Source: Temnothorax longispinosus
Lineage: Eukaryota > Arthropoda > Insecta > Hymenoptera > Formicidae
Reading direction: 5' to 3'
Length of the DNA stretch: 64,000 nt
Assembly: GCF_030848805.1 (NCBI RefSeq)
Contig: NC_092365.1
Coordinates: 13,790,486-13,854,485, forward strand
Shown here: positions 25,731 to 38,100 of the stretch, piece by piece
Numbering within the stretch: the first letter of the stretch is position 1
How the letters are laid out: the number at the start of each line of letters is the position of its first letter
Notes under the pieces: generated by a model
What the model was told of the DNA's origin: nothing
Seen by the model: only the letters and a program-made list of their open reading frames with translations
The model's database searches: none
Program-made: the position numbers and the translations under genes

Positions 25731-26432
25731 ATCTCTAAGCAAACAAATTTCTACGTCGGCGCTCGATCAACTTGACAAATATATTCAATCGTTTTGACTC
25801 CAAACATAAAAAAGTCTGAACTATATTTCTTTATACCATGTACGAATTTGTATGGTCACGAAAAAATTGTCTTGCTTTTTGAATGCATGCTACTATTTAC
25901 ACAAATACAACGTGCAAAATCGATTTCACGCAGGCGTGTAGGGTAATCTACAAAATAATTTATTTTATATACATTTTATAAGACGTTGAAAAGAGACGTA
26001 ATATTGAATATGCAATGTTGACAGTTTTGAATTGTAAAAGAAACTACAAAATCATAGAAATCATAAGAAATACAAGACAGATAAATAAGGAACAAATTAA
26101 GTTGCGTTAATGTTGCGTCAATGTATAATGTAAGGTTTACTTATCTTTATTTGTTCCAAATAAAGTAAACAATTAAATGTAATTTTCGATTACTTTAATA
26201 TTATAAAATACACAATATACGCGGTTATAAATCATTTTCTCTTGAAATATCGTGAAATTTAGCATATAATACATACAGAGTTGAAAAACAAATGTATACA
26301 TATATATAATATAGAGAGCATAAACTTTACTCAAAAGTTATTAAAATGTTAGTATCAAAGTCGAACGAAATAATATGGCGTATTAAAAAAAATCTTGTCA
26401 AGGATTGTAAAACTTTCATATACTACATATCT

Positions 26433-28434
26433 CTATTTCACGGTAGATGATGATATAATCTCGAATTTAATATTATGTTTATTCATTTGCTCGATCAGAG
26501 ATGTTTTACCAAATGCAGCACCAGGAGTGAATACACCTCCGCTGTAAAGATATAATAACATAAAAATAAAGTCGAAGTTTTCAACATGTAATTATAATTA
26601 TTACATTTCAGTTACTAATACTTCAAACTGGAAGTTTTTAAACCTTCAAGAAATAACAATGATAGACTTGAAAGTTAGATCAATAGATAACTGATAAATT
26701 ACTTACTTGTCAGGCATTTTGTCAGCTTCATTAAGGATTGTAATTGCTGATAAAATCGCTATGATGCTAGTCGCTTCATACGTGGGAAAATCACTACTGA
26801 CTTTGGTGATTACTTTCTTATTAGGTCGATCTGTGTGTTTATTGGTAGGTTCAGCCAACTTTTCAGTCCATCCACGGGCTTTGAGCGTTACATTAAAATT
26901 CGTCGATTTTAACATTCCCGGTTTCAAGCTCTCATTCTCTTTCTTCACTGAACCGCACGAAAATAGAGCCGGATACTGCTAATAATATCGCGTTTAATAA
27001 TATTATCTTATCTAAATGATTTTGATAATCGCAAGTACTTGCACACATACTCGTAAAAGTAAATTACGACCCCATGCTGTGCGAGACATGCATAATAAAT
27101 TTATACCAGTAATGGCGCCTTTCAAGAACTCAAAGGACCTAATAATAAACGTACAAAATTTTACAGAAATTATTTGTCAAGATTCATGGCGTTTCTATCA
27201 GTATTGTACTGACTTCAACGTGAGGTAAACTTGAACTTGCGCTGGCCTCTTTTTGTAATTGTCGTACAAGAATCGCTGTGTACGAAGAGATGCAGGACGA
27301 TCAGCAAACGTTAAATATGGCACGGACCAGCCTTCAGAAACATCGCTTCGGTGCAGTATACCTCTACAATGAACGAAAATAGCGGAATTATTAATGCTGC
27401 ACATCATTAATATAATTACACTTTTTTCTTATTATATCAATATATGTATATAATTGTCTTGTATAAATTTGTATAATTTTTAAACACTTGGTACGCACAT
27501 ATAAAACAGATTTATACTGTGCTTACAAGTTGACTTCTAAAACGTAACTTATAATTATACGTGATATCTAAAGAAATGCCTTGATTCTAATTTCGGCGTA
27601 AGTTCGGGCAGTTTGGTAGGATACAACTTAGCATATAATTCCTGTAGTTCGTTTGGATAAGCCAAATTGTATATCAGGGACTCCCAAGTTGTATAGTTCA
27701 TACATGGACTTTTCTCCGTGTCGGTTGGCCACACCTTTACGTATACTTCAACATCATTGACTTCTCCTTCAAATTTCTGTTGCGTGAAAATAATTCCCAA
27801 ATCGCTAGGAACACAGACCACGCCACAAGCGTTTACCATATAAATGCCAGCTTTTTGTGCTGCGTGATTGTATTCTAATTGCATTTTCTCCATAAACTAT
27901 TAAAAATAGATAATATCAGAAGTCATTATCAGCGATCATTATTTGAGATTTTTTAATTTTTTAACTACCTCTTCTTCGGCAGTGACATCAACGTAATGAG
28001 TGCAAGTAGCAATGCACGCTTTAATAACTGGTTCTCCGTAAAATCTATATGGACCGCAACAGTTGATGAGTATCTTTGCTCGCTCTGCCATTTTCTTGAG
28101 AGACTCCTCATCTTTTATGTCAGCTACAATAACAGGTATATCGTCTGAAAAGATATATATGTAGTATAAGAGTGTTCGTTAATAATAAAACAAAATTAAA
28201 AAATTCGCCATTTCTTCAAAATAATTAACTTTAAGTTTTAAATGTACTCTTTCCAATATCTGAGGCAAATTCCTTAACAACCGCGTCTAAAGCTTCCCTC
28301 CTACGACCAGCAATACCAAACTTCATTTTCTGCTCTTTGCACATATGTGTAGCATCTTTCACTACATATTTTCCGGTGTATCCAGTGGCACCAAATATTA
28401 TCATATCTAAACGATTATCCTGTAATCTAGCCAT
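26433..28434 (-). CDS. SCCPDH-like: saccharopine dehydrogenase-like oxidoreductase, copy 4 (diverged)
   Basis: Seven exons: 28434-28248, 28144-27969, 27896-27580, 27363-27214, 27138-27051, 26975-26707 and 26541-26433; 431 residues if the exon 3 donor is GC. It is the most diverged copy: the N-terminus is MARLQDNRLDMIIFGATGYT, the middle motif reads ACGVVCVPSDLG where the others have ACGFDCVP, and exon 1 uses a donor 12 bases further on than the other copies. The exon 3 donor AG|GT of copies 1-3 is AG|GCATTT here; no in-frame GT replacement was found, so the gene needs a GC-AG intron or is losing this junction. An alternative upstream ATG nine codons earlier lies in a short local duplication. 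Confidence 0.82.
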
Positions 28435-28974
28435 TATTCTGTAATCTAGCAAAATGATCATTTATATAATATTTTTCATAACTTATATATATTTTACTTG
28501 ACAAAACATTTTTTTGTTAATATAAATCTAATTGAAAATAGAATTTATACATACTTGTTATGGAAAATAAATAAGCTATATTATTTTGCCCCTTAAAAGT
28601 GATTTCTCTTACTTTCCGTACTTTCTTATTTAGCATTTATTTAATTTTACAAAGTGGACGTAAATAAATTATTTGTGAATATTATATTAATAAGCGCTTC
28701 TTCTAATCTTTTTGCAATATATTCGAAATGTTAATTATTAAATTCAGCACTTTACAATTCTCACGCAATTCATACGTGTCCTCAAAAAAATTGATATTAA
28801 GTGCAACTTATTACATTCCACGAGTAAATGCAATTTATTGCGAAAATCTTAATATAATAAAATATTATATAAATCTCAAACCTACTTTATAAGCAATAAA
28901 AGGAAAGTTATCGAGTGCCTCAGGTCATTTTAATAAATCAGTTTGTATTACTCATGAGAACTGCAGAAACCAGT

Positions 28975-29145
28975 GGGCCTATTCTGTAAATCGCCTATTG
29001 TGCAAGGAGCTTTACTCTTATAACGACAGTTTCGTTATCGTTAGATTTGTGTTGCGCAGATATCATATATATGATAAAAAAAGCTGCGCAACGAGAATAT
29101 ATATAACGATAACGAAACTGTCGTTAAGAATTACAGAATAGCCCC
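28975..29145. mobile_element. 171-bp MITE
   Basis: Ends GGGCCTATTCTGTAA and TTACAGAATAGCCCC are inverted, and an inner pair built on ACGACAGTTTCGTTATCGTT and its complement makes most of the element a hairpin. Non-coding. Not seen in the other array units. Confidence 0.75.
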
Positions 29146-29799
29146 ATAGAAGTTTATGCCACAATTATTACTTTAATAAAAAAAAAAATCAGAAAATTTC
29201 CTAAGAATACTTTGTGAGTAGATAAATACCCGTGCAACGTTTTGTGGTTTAACCTAGAACTCGGAGTTTCAACTTTAAGACGACAAAGAATTCTGATGCA
29301 GTCTAATGGGATGCATCAAGAGTATAACAGCAACAATAATGATCATGATAAATTGCAAATAATAATGACACAAATATATATATGTATTTAGTCTGTTGTC
29401 CACGTATTCAAGAATTCTTTATAGAAAGATATACATGCGAAAGTATTACACATTATAATCGCGCTCAGTTAAATTTAAAATATTAAATATTTAAATGTGT
29501 ACGCATGTATGGGAGATCGAAAGATTTTCATAAAAAAAATAATAATTTTTGGTATTATGTTTTAGACACAAATAACGCTCACCACTACCATGAAAAATTT
29601 TTCTGCAGATATATTTTCAGAAACGCAGAGCAATCTACAATAAAGATAGATAAAATACGTTGTTATGATCGCTTTACATATCTAATTGTATACGTACGAT
29701 ATTAAACTCTATTCCACTATGCCACTGTATTCCATTCTCCGAATTGGTATTTACAACTCGCATCCTTCTTATCCCCTTTACTTCGTGCATTGTCGTACA

Positions 29800-30190
29800 T
29801 TCCGCAATGCTCCTCTCATCGTTTCTCGCACAATCGGATGTTCGTAATAAATTATAAATAGCTCTTATTGCGCCTGAAACATCACTTCGCAAATGAAAAT
29901 CTCTAACGAGCAGACTTCTTTTGCCACGCGATCAATTCTACCTCCGAACACAAGACAATATGAATTACACATTCGTTTCTTTCTTATATAGCTCAAAACT
30001 GTATCGTCACGAATATGTTATCTCACTTTCTCAATACTATTTACAGAAATGCACATGAAAATTGCAAGATCGGCTTCACGCGGGCGCGTAAAATAATCTA
30101 CAAAATAATTTATTTTATATACGTTCATAAGATACAGTGTGTTCAGCATGCAGTGTCAATAGTTTCGGATCATACAAGATAATATACGTT
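29800..30190. repeat. relic flank of a further array unit
   Basis: This stretch resembles the sequence upstream of copies 2 and 3 followed by the 3' flank of the next gene: it retains GAAAATCTCTAACGAGCAGA, CGATCAATTCTACCTCCGAA and AATAATCTACAAAATAATTT in the same order. No gene follows to the right, so it looks like the decayed edge of the array. Confidence 0.5.
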
Positions 30191-32141
30191 CTACAAGTCG
30201 CTCGACCGTGTTTATTCATTTTCTATGAATATAAAACTTTATGAGAAGCTCTTCCTTATGAAAAAGAAACATTATCAGCTGTTCATTAATTATTAATTGG
30301 AGCAAACATGATTAATTATTTTTAGAGTCATTCTCTAAATTTGTAATCCTTTCAGTTGAAAAATATTAATAATTTACAAGCGATGTTCTTAATTATAGGT
30401 AATATATAAAATCCTTACACATCAATGTTCCTTCTTCCTTTTGACTGAAACAAGATTGAGGTAGCAAATGCCTCCTCGTACTCTATGTTAAATAAAGAAG
30501 TAACGCTGTATTAAGTGATTCAACAGTTCGATACGAACGGAGTATAACTATCGATCTTACACTAATATTTACAAGTATGTCACATTAGTTTTGTATGTTC
30601 AGAATACAAAACTATGGTACCATAAAATAATGAACGCAAAAATAGTACTCTATTCTCTTTAAATCGCAAACGCGTCAGAAGACTATTGAAAAAAGGTGCG
30701 ATCCAAACTGTGTTTCCACTGTATTTTGATTTGCGTAACAGATTATGTTCGGTGGTTGCTGAATTAATGCGTTAATTGTCCCTGCGACCGGTATTTCGCT
30801 AGCAAGTGCAATAGATCGACTCATCGTATGATTTCACCGTGCATACCGGATCGGACAATCTCACCTCCGTGAAATACGATGTTCCTTTAAAGTGTTTTAA
30901 TTTTTTATATATATAGAAAATTTATACATTGATGATTAGATTTGTACAATTTCACAGACATTGTGCTACAACGTAACACTATGTCCGTTTATGTCTACTG
31001 TAACTTCATCAGATTGTGTTAGCATAAAGCCGGCTAATATGTTACTCTCATCTGATTCTCAGATGAGAACGACGAAATCAGGTATCATCGCTCGAGACGA
31101 TTATGTGCGCGAGCTATGTTTCTAAACTGAATATACATATATGTAATTAGTATCGAAAATGCAAAATATATGCGCGTAGCGCGGAAGCAGTTTACTTATT
31201 TTACATAACGAAAGATACGATAGAGGGAATGTGGCACAATCGACTCTATCGATGCTTGGGAGTAATTTAGAGCGTGGCCCATTTAGCATTACCTAGAACG
31301 CGTGACGCTCTAGAGCGCTAAGATCTTTGAAAACATCGATCAATTTGTGCAAACGCTGACAATGTTAGTAACACCAGGAGCAGATACCATTTTGAATCGT
31401 CAACTGGACCGCATCCAAACTGTATAATAGAAAATACATACATTCGTGATTCCAATAATGTTGTCGTAAATTTTTCTCACAATTGCACGATAAAATCGAA
31501 CTCAAATATGCGAAAAAGAATTGGTTTATTAATAAAAAAAATTGTAAAAAGTACAATCGTACTTTAGAGTTGTATTCTAGTATAATTTGGATGATTTTCA
31601 CACATATATTGTAGATATGGAAAACTCTTTTTACATAAGATGATGTTTGTGTATAGCGATGAAAATTCAAGGAAATTATACCAGTTACAATTCCCATTGA
31701 TACTTAAAAAGAAGCGAATACACACTGTTTGTTCGTTCGTATCTCTCAACATTCCTCGACAAATTCCGATACATACGTTCCAATATATAAAAATTTCTCT
31801 TCTCGTTATGTGCTGAGGATATAATTTGATCTCCCTCGTTTATCTTTTCTTTTCACAATCTACACATATGTAAAAGTTTCTAATAGGGAGTACCATGCAC
31901 ATCCTAAACACATCTCCGACATCATTATTATCCGAATATAATAAATATCGGAATAATTTTTTTTTATACATATAGATACAGATATGGTGCATGCTCACAA
32001 AAACATCGTGCACCGTGCACTCAGTACTTCTCCCATGCAGAGACTTGAGAGAACCAGTGTCGTCGCAAACGCTCTCACTCGCAGCACAATTATACACAAA
32101 ACGGTTTCGATACCGTGTCACAACCGAGGAAGGAAGAAGCA
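30191..32141. other. intergenic and CHD1 3' untranslated region
   Basis: No exon is recognised. The part nearest 32141 must include the CHD1 3' untranslated region, which runs leftward from the stop codon. AT-rich, with several possible polyadenylation signals, none decisive. Confidence 0.55.
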
Positions 32142-35100
32142 CTAGGAGTTGGCATTTGGTGGCGGTGGTCTTCTATCGTAATCCCGCCTGTAATCTTTGT
32201 TCGGCCGCCAATCATTGGAGTAGCCATCTCCTGCATAACCACGACTTCTGAAATGACTCGAGGCCATATCCGTGGGAGGATAACCACCGCCACCACTACT
32301 ACCACCATAGCCACTTGGTCCATATCCGTAATTTGGTGGTCCCGACGAGTATCGATAATAATCACTGAAAAACCATCCATATTGAAACAAAATTCATGAA
32401 ATAGATTATCGGCGAAATTTGTAAATAAGATCCCCATTATTTACCTTCTTTTGTCGTTCATGTGCATACTACGATCTCGATCTCTATCTCTGTCTCTATG
32501 ATAACCACTGGACATTCGACCATAAGGATCGAAGCGATCGCGTTTGTGATCTCCGAATCTGTCAAAAGAAATTGCAACAGTTGAGAAGCAATAAAAAAAA
32601 ATATATAAATAGCGATAAAAACAAAGATTTCTATTCATGCTCAACCCTCCGTCTGTATACGTAAGTCAAGGCCAAAATGATATCTGCTCGTAACTGTAAA
32701 ATTTTCAAGCCTGCCAGAAAATATTAAATAAACGATATTTATTAAAATGACTATAAAATCGTCAGCTACAATGTAGACAGATGTTTCATGAATTTTTTCA
32801 GTTTTTTTTTTTTAATACAGGCAGGGAAAAATAGTGTCTAACGTGACAGACTTACGTATACACTTCGAGGGTGCAAAAAAAAAGTATACAGACAGAGGAT
32901 TAATGATCTAAATAATTTTGCATTAGATGAATAAAATAAAATCCGAATTAAACTAAATATAAAGATAAGTACTGGAAAATATATTTTTAACATCGAAATA
33001 TATATGGATGTAGAAAATGAGCTTACCCGTACCTGCCGTCTCTCATATCTCTTCCGTCTCTAGGTAACCAATGATCATCTTCCCTACTACCGCTGTAATG
33101 CCCCATATTATATCCATCTCTCCTCATTCTGTCATCTTTACTTATACTTAATCTGTCACTTCTGTCGTGCCCCCTATCTCTATCTCTGTCACGATCTCTA
33201 TCCCTTTTCATATCTTTATGCTTCGACTCTTTTTGTTCTTTATGTCGGGACATATCTGCACTGTTAGTGGTACTCGATGTGGAATTTGGCGTTGACGTTA
33301 TAGGCGTAATCGTAATAGCACCGATAGTAACTGCGGACGTGCTGCTGAGATTGCTGCTGACAGCGGAAATGGTCGAGAGGTGTTTCGTACTGCTATTCGA
33401 GTTCTCCTCGATATCGTCAATTTTACGTTTCATTATTCTGCTGTCTTTATTACCGCTGTCTGCCTGTTGTTGCTTATCAAAATGTTTCTCGTGAGACGCC
33501 TTTTCATTGTGCTTCTACAAATAAAACAGAAAATGATTACGATTTCTCATTTGATTATTGCTGCGGTCCACTTGATGCTACAAATGCTTCGAAACATTCC
33601 TCTTCTGCTTTCTTTCAATGAAGAAGGAAGGAAGAAGAACGCTTCAAAGCATTTGTAGCGTCAAGTGGACCGCAGCCTTTATTTTCTATATAAAAAATAA
33701 AAAGTTCAACGCGCGCAGTACCTTTGCAGTACTAGAAGCATCCTCTTTTTTATCAGGGCTGGATGTGGAACCGCCGTTGCTGTCGCCACCTTGTTTCACC
33801 AGGTTCTTATACATCTTGTAAAGCTTTTTCGCTTTAAAGTTTGTGAACTTGGAAGCAAAGTACCAGAGATTGCCTTTCCATTCGTTGGCTTGTTCAGGAG
33901 ATTTATATTCTGCCAGACACGTGGTGATATGATTCCCGATTTGGAAAAGACATCGACGCGCGCGAGCGACTCGCTCTTCCTGACTCAGAGACATATCTGG
34001 TGTGTCTAAAGCCTTCAATGCCTTCTTTACTGGCCTCATCTTCTCTTTGCACTGCATGATAAAGTAGTGTATTAAAAAATAGTATATTAACAATTCTTCC
34101 CTCAAATTTTACACATTATACATATATTATATATTTATTTTAGAAGTCGTCACAAGAAAAATATACAAATCCGTTAAAAGAATGATATTAACTTCATCGA
34201 ATATTGGTGGGTCCAATTCGCCGATTACATCGACAGCTCTCGGTTCGTTATTCGCAGTAAAATGCATGGGACCTGCGGCTTGCTTATTCTTTTTCGCTTT
34301 CTTGTTATCTTTTTTCTCCTTTTTGGCCTTTTTCTCTTTTTTCTTTTCGTCAGACAAATCATCGACTTCTTCCTTAATATCTTTCTTTGCAACGTTCTCT
34401 TCTTCTTTTTTAACCGCAGACTATAAATAATTATAAATACATATAGACGTATAATTCATATAAATTCACAAAATATGCAAGGCTAGTCTCTTGTTTTTAA
34501 AACTTACTTTATCAATTCTGGATTTTGATTTCTTATTTTCGTCACCAGAGCTATCGTTATCTTCTACAATCTCTTTGGTGATTGCCGTTTTCGTTTCCTT
34601 GGTTTTCCTCGGCTTTCTTATTCGCGTCTGAAACAATTAAGCAACTTATAGATGCAAACCTTTAAAAAACCTTAAAAAAAAGTATAATTTATATTAGACA
34701 TATTAATATCACAATTCACATATTCCATAACTCTTTCGTACATCACGTTTGCTTGTCAAAGTATAAGGAAGGATGAAAGGATGGGAAGGGTTGGGATATT
34801 ACCTTGTACTCGGTCTCTAATTGGAGAAGAAAGACATAATCCTGTAGAAGTAAAAGAGATCAATGAAGACATGTCTATTGACATGTCAAATATCAAATGA
34901 CCTTACCACTCCTAATTTAAGATCAATTTGCTTCTTCAAAATCTTCAACAAATATTCCGCACGTGCATTCACGCGTTTGAGTTGTACTTTATTGTCTTTA
35001 GGAAAGATCTTATCTCCAAGTTTCAAACTGGCATCTGTTTTTATCGCTTCCCATGAACCCATGCCGTGTTGATATATACCCTTTAATAGTCTAGTATCAT

Positions 35101-38100
35101 CCTCGATAGTCCATTCACATTCGAAATTGGCTGGTTTTAATCTGTAGTAAAAATATTTTTAATTTTTCGTACTTAATTTCAAATAAAATCCATTAATTTT
35201 AATAATTTTGTTCGCTATTTTAATTTCTAATTAATTATAAATTTTAATTAATAACAATCATTTAAACTCACTTAATGTCGAGATGCCAATTAGCACGTTG
35301 CTCAGGATCGGATGGTAAAGCTTGTTCCAGAGGCTCGAGTTCTTTAACCGCGGCTGAGAAAGACTTTGCGTTCACCATTACACCACCCATCTTAAAAGTA
35401 GGTCCCCGTCTTCTCTTACGACCTTTCCCCTTGCTATCTTCCTCGCTACCCTTATTCTCTTTTGCGGTATTCTCAAATTCTGCTAAACAAGCGTCGCATC
35501 TAGACATCAATTGCTCGCCCAAGAAGCGCAATTCCGACATTGGTTTCTCTTGTAAGTCAGCATCAGTCGCAATATCATCTAATCGTTTCAAAGGCGCCGG
35601 GAACTTTTTATAACTCTTGATGAATCGTCGTATCTATAAAAAAGAACATTGTTGTGTAAAAAATGTGCAAAAAAATCAACCATTTCTAATCAAATGTTAA
35701 ATACCTCAACATCAGTAAAGCTCTTGATATTCTCGCGTGGCAAAACTCTTGGTCTACCTCTCTTCTTGGGTCTGTCATCGTCACTTCCTTCTGCCTCGCT
35801 ACCCGATTCCTCGCCATCCTCGCTATCATCTTGTACTTTTTTTCGCTTTCTGCCTCTTCCTATAAACAAATATATAAGTAGCATTTATGCGTTTGTTAAT
35901 ATATTTTACATTCAAATGCAAGTATTTCTAAAAATACCTTCGCTTTGATTGAGTTGCTGAAGAGTTTTCCGACTTCTTGGTGGTAAGTAAAGATCCTCCA
36001 TTTCCTTTGATTTTTCTTCCTCTTCCACTTTTCTTCGGAAATTCTCCGGAATGATTTCCGCCTAAAACACATAAAATAACGATAAATAGATAATAATTTT
36101 ATATATATATAACAAATTTTCTAAATTTCTGAATTTATTTATGAATAAATTAAGAAAGTCTATATATATTTATACATATAGAAAATTTTTTTAATTGCCA
36201 AAAGAACAATATGCTTATTCAGAGATATACAAGAATATACTTTCTTAATTTATTCAGAAATAAATTAAGATACTTACCCAATCTTTACTTTCATCATCGT
36301 TATCATTTGGTTGATTAATCGGTTCTAAATCCTCTTCAAATGCTGTTTTAAAACTGGCGACTTTAAAGGCAGACAATAATTCATCGCCAACTGTTGTCGG
36401 TCCTTCGTCTCTCGTTTCAGCTCTTCTTAAGATCTCATCGACATCACACTATTACAGAAATAAACATAATTAAATTAATATATTTATTACAGAACATTTG
36501 TTACATAAAGGAATATTAATTATTAAAATAATAAGTTATTGTATAAGCATTCTAAATACATCAAACTGATGTTATGTCCGAATAAATGTGTCAAAATTAA
36601 TACCGCGTTAAATATTGATAGATTTCATATTTCCAATTAAAATATTCTGCGCTAAACATTCTAACAAAAGTGTGAGATGCCAATAAACTTACAGCTGGTT
36701 CCTCATCTCCGTCTTCCTCATCTTTAAACAGATCCTCGGCGCCAAATTTTAAAATAGCAGTCAAATCTTCTTTGTTAAACGGATTACTGTTGGTCCCCGC
36801 GTTCTTTTTATCTAATACTGTCCTCCCGGTTGTATCCATTCGCTGTATCACTAAATGGTCCAAGACCATTTTCTGTTTCGCACGCTCAACAATTTCTTCT
36901 TCGACCGACTTTTTAGTAACCAATCGATAAATGTTTACCTATATAAATATGATGTAAATTTGATTACAAAAGATTGAAGTTGTATGAAAATTCATACAAG
37001 CGAGCATCGACTCGAAACAATCGCTGGCGTACCTTATTCTTTTGTCCTATTCGGTGCGCTCTGGCCTGGGCTTGCAAATCATTTTGCGGGTTCCAGTCAG
37101 AATCAAAAATTATCACAGTGTCCGCGGTGGCGAGATTAATACCGAGACCACCGGCTCGCGTCGACAATAAAAAACAAAAATCCTGCGATCCCTCAGCATT
37201 GAAATGGTCCAATGCCTGTTTTCGTAGTTCCCCCTTTATACTTCCGTCTAATCTTTGAAACGGAAAATGTCTCCTTTGCAGATATTCACCGAGAATATCT
37301 AACATCTTAACCATTTGACTGAATATTAGTACTCTGTGTCCTGTGTCGCGCAATCTCACTAGTAATTTATCCAAGAGCACTAATTTACCAGAACCACGAA
37401 TTAATTGTTGCAAGTAATCTTCGTTAGTCTTTTCCCTTTCGCCTTCGATCGGTTTCGTGAGAAAGGCGTGATTGCAGCACTTTTTCAATTCGATGACGAT
37501 GTTCAAGAATGTCGTAGTAGAACCTTTCACGCCTTTTCGCAACGCTTCATAATTTTTAGTTAATATCCACTTGTAATATTGTTTTTGCAAGGACGACATT
37601 TCTACCCGTAAGATCTGCTCGACTTTAGCAGGTAAAGATTTTTCGACATCTTTCTTAACTCGACGTAGAATAAATGGTTCCAATTGCTTGTGCAGCTTGG
37701 AATATCCCTTCGTTGCGGCGTTGTCATGTTGCTTCTCGAATTCTTCCCAAGAGGTAAACCTACATTCAAACATTATAATAAATGTAAATATAAAAAATAG
37801 AATAAACTTATACTTTCATAAATTTAGAAAGACAGGAACTAACTTTGTAGGCATAATGAAATGTAATAAGGCCCACAGCTCTTTCAAGCTGTTCTGTAAC
37901 GGAGTACCAGTAATCAATAAACGATGATTGGTGTGAAATTCGGTAAGTGCTTTGTATAATAGGGAATCGTCATTCTTCAATCGATGAGCTTCGTCCACTA
38001 GCAATACCGCCCAATTTAAGGCACCCAATAATGCTTTGTCCTTAAGTACTATCTCATACGTCGTAAGTATGACGTTGAACTTTAGTCTCTTCGAACCTCG

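Larger units (their letters stand above)
14750..30190 (-). repeat. tandem array of four SCCPDH-like gene units
   Basis: Four gene units in the same direction, start codons at 16887, 20453, 24446 and 28434, so spacings of 3566, 3993 and 3988 bases. Introns, flanks and 5' blocks are alignable by eye, most closely between units 2 and 3. Units 2 and 3 share a 350-bp foldback insertion that unit 1 lacks, which accounts for most of the spacing difference. The right boundary near 30190 is where similarity to the other flanks fades. Confidence 0.9.
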
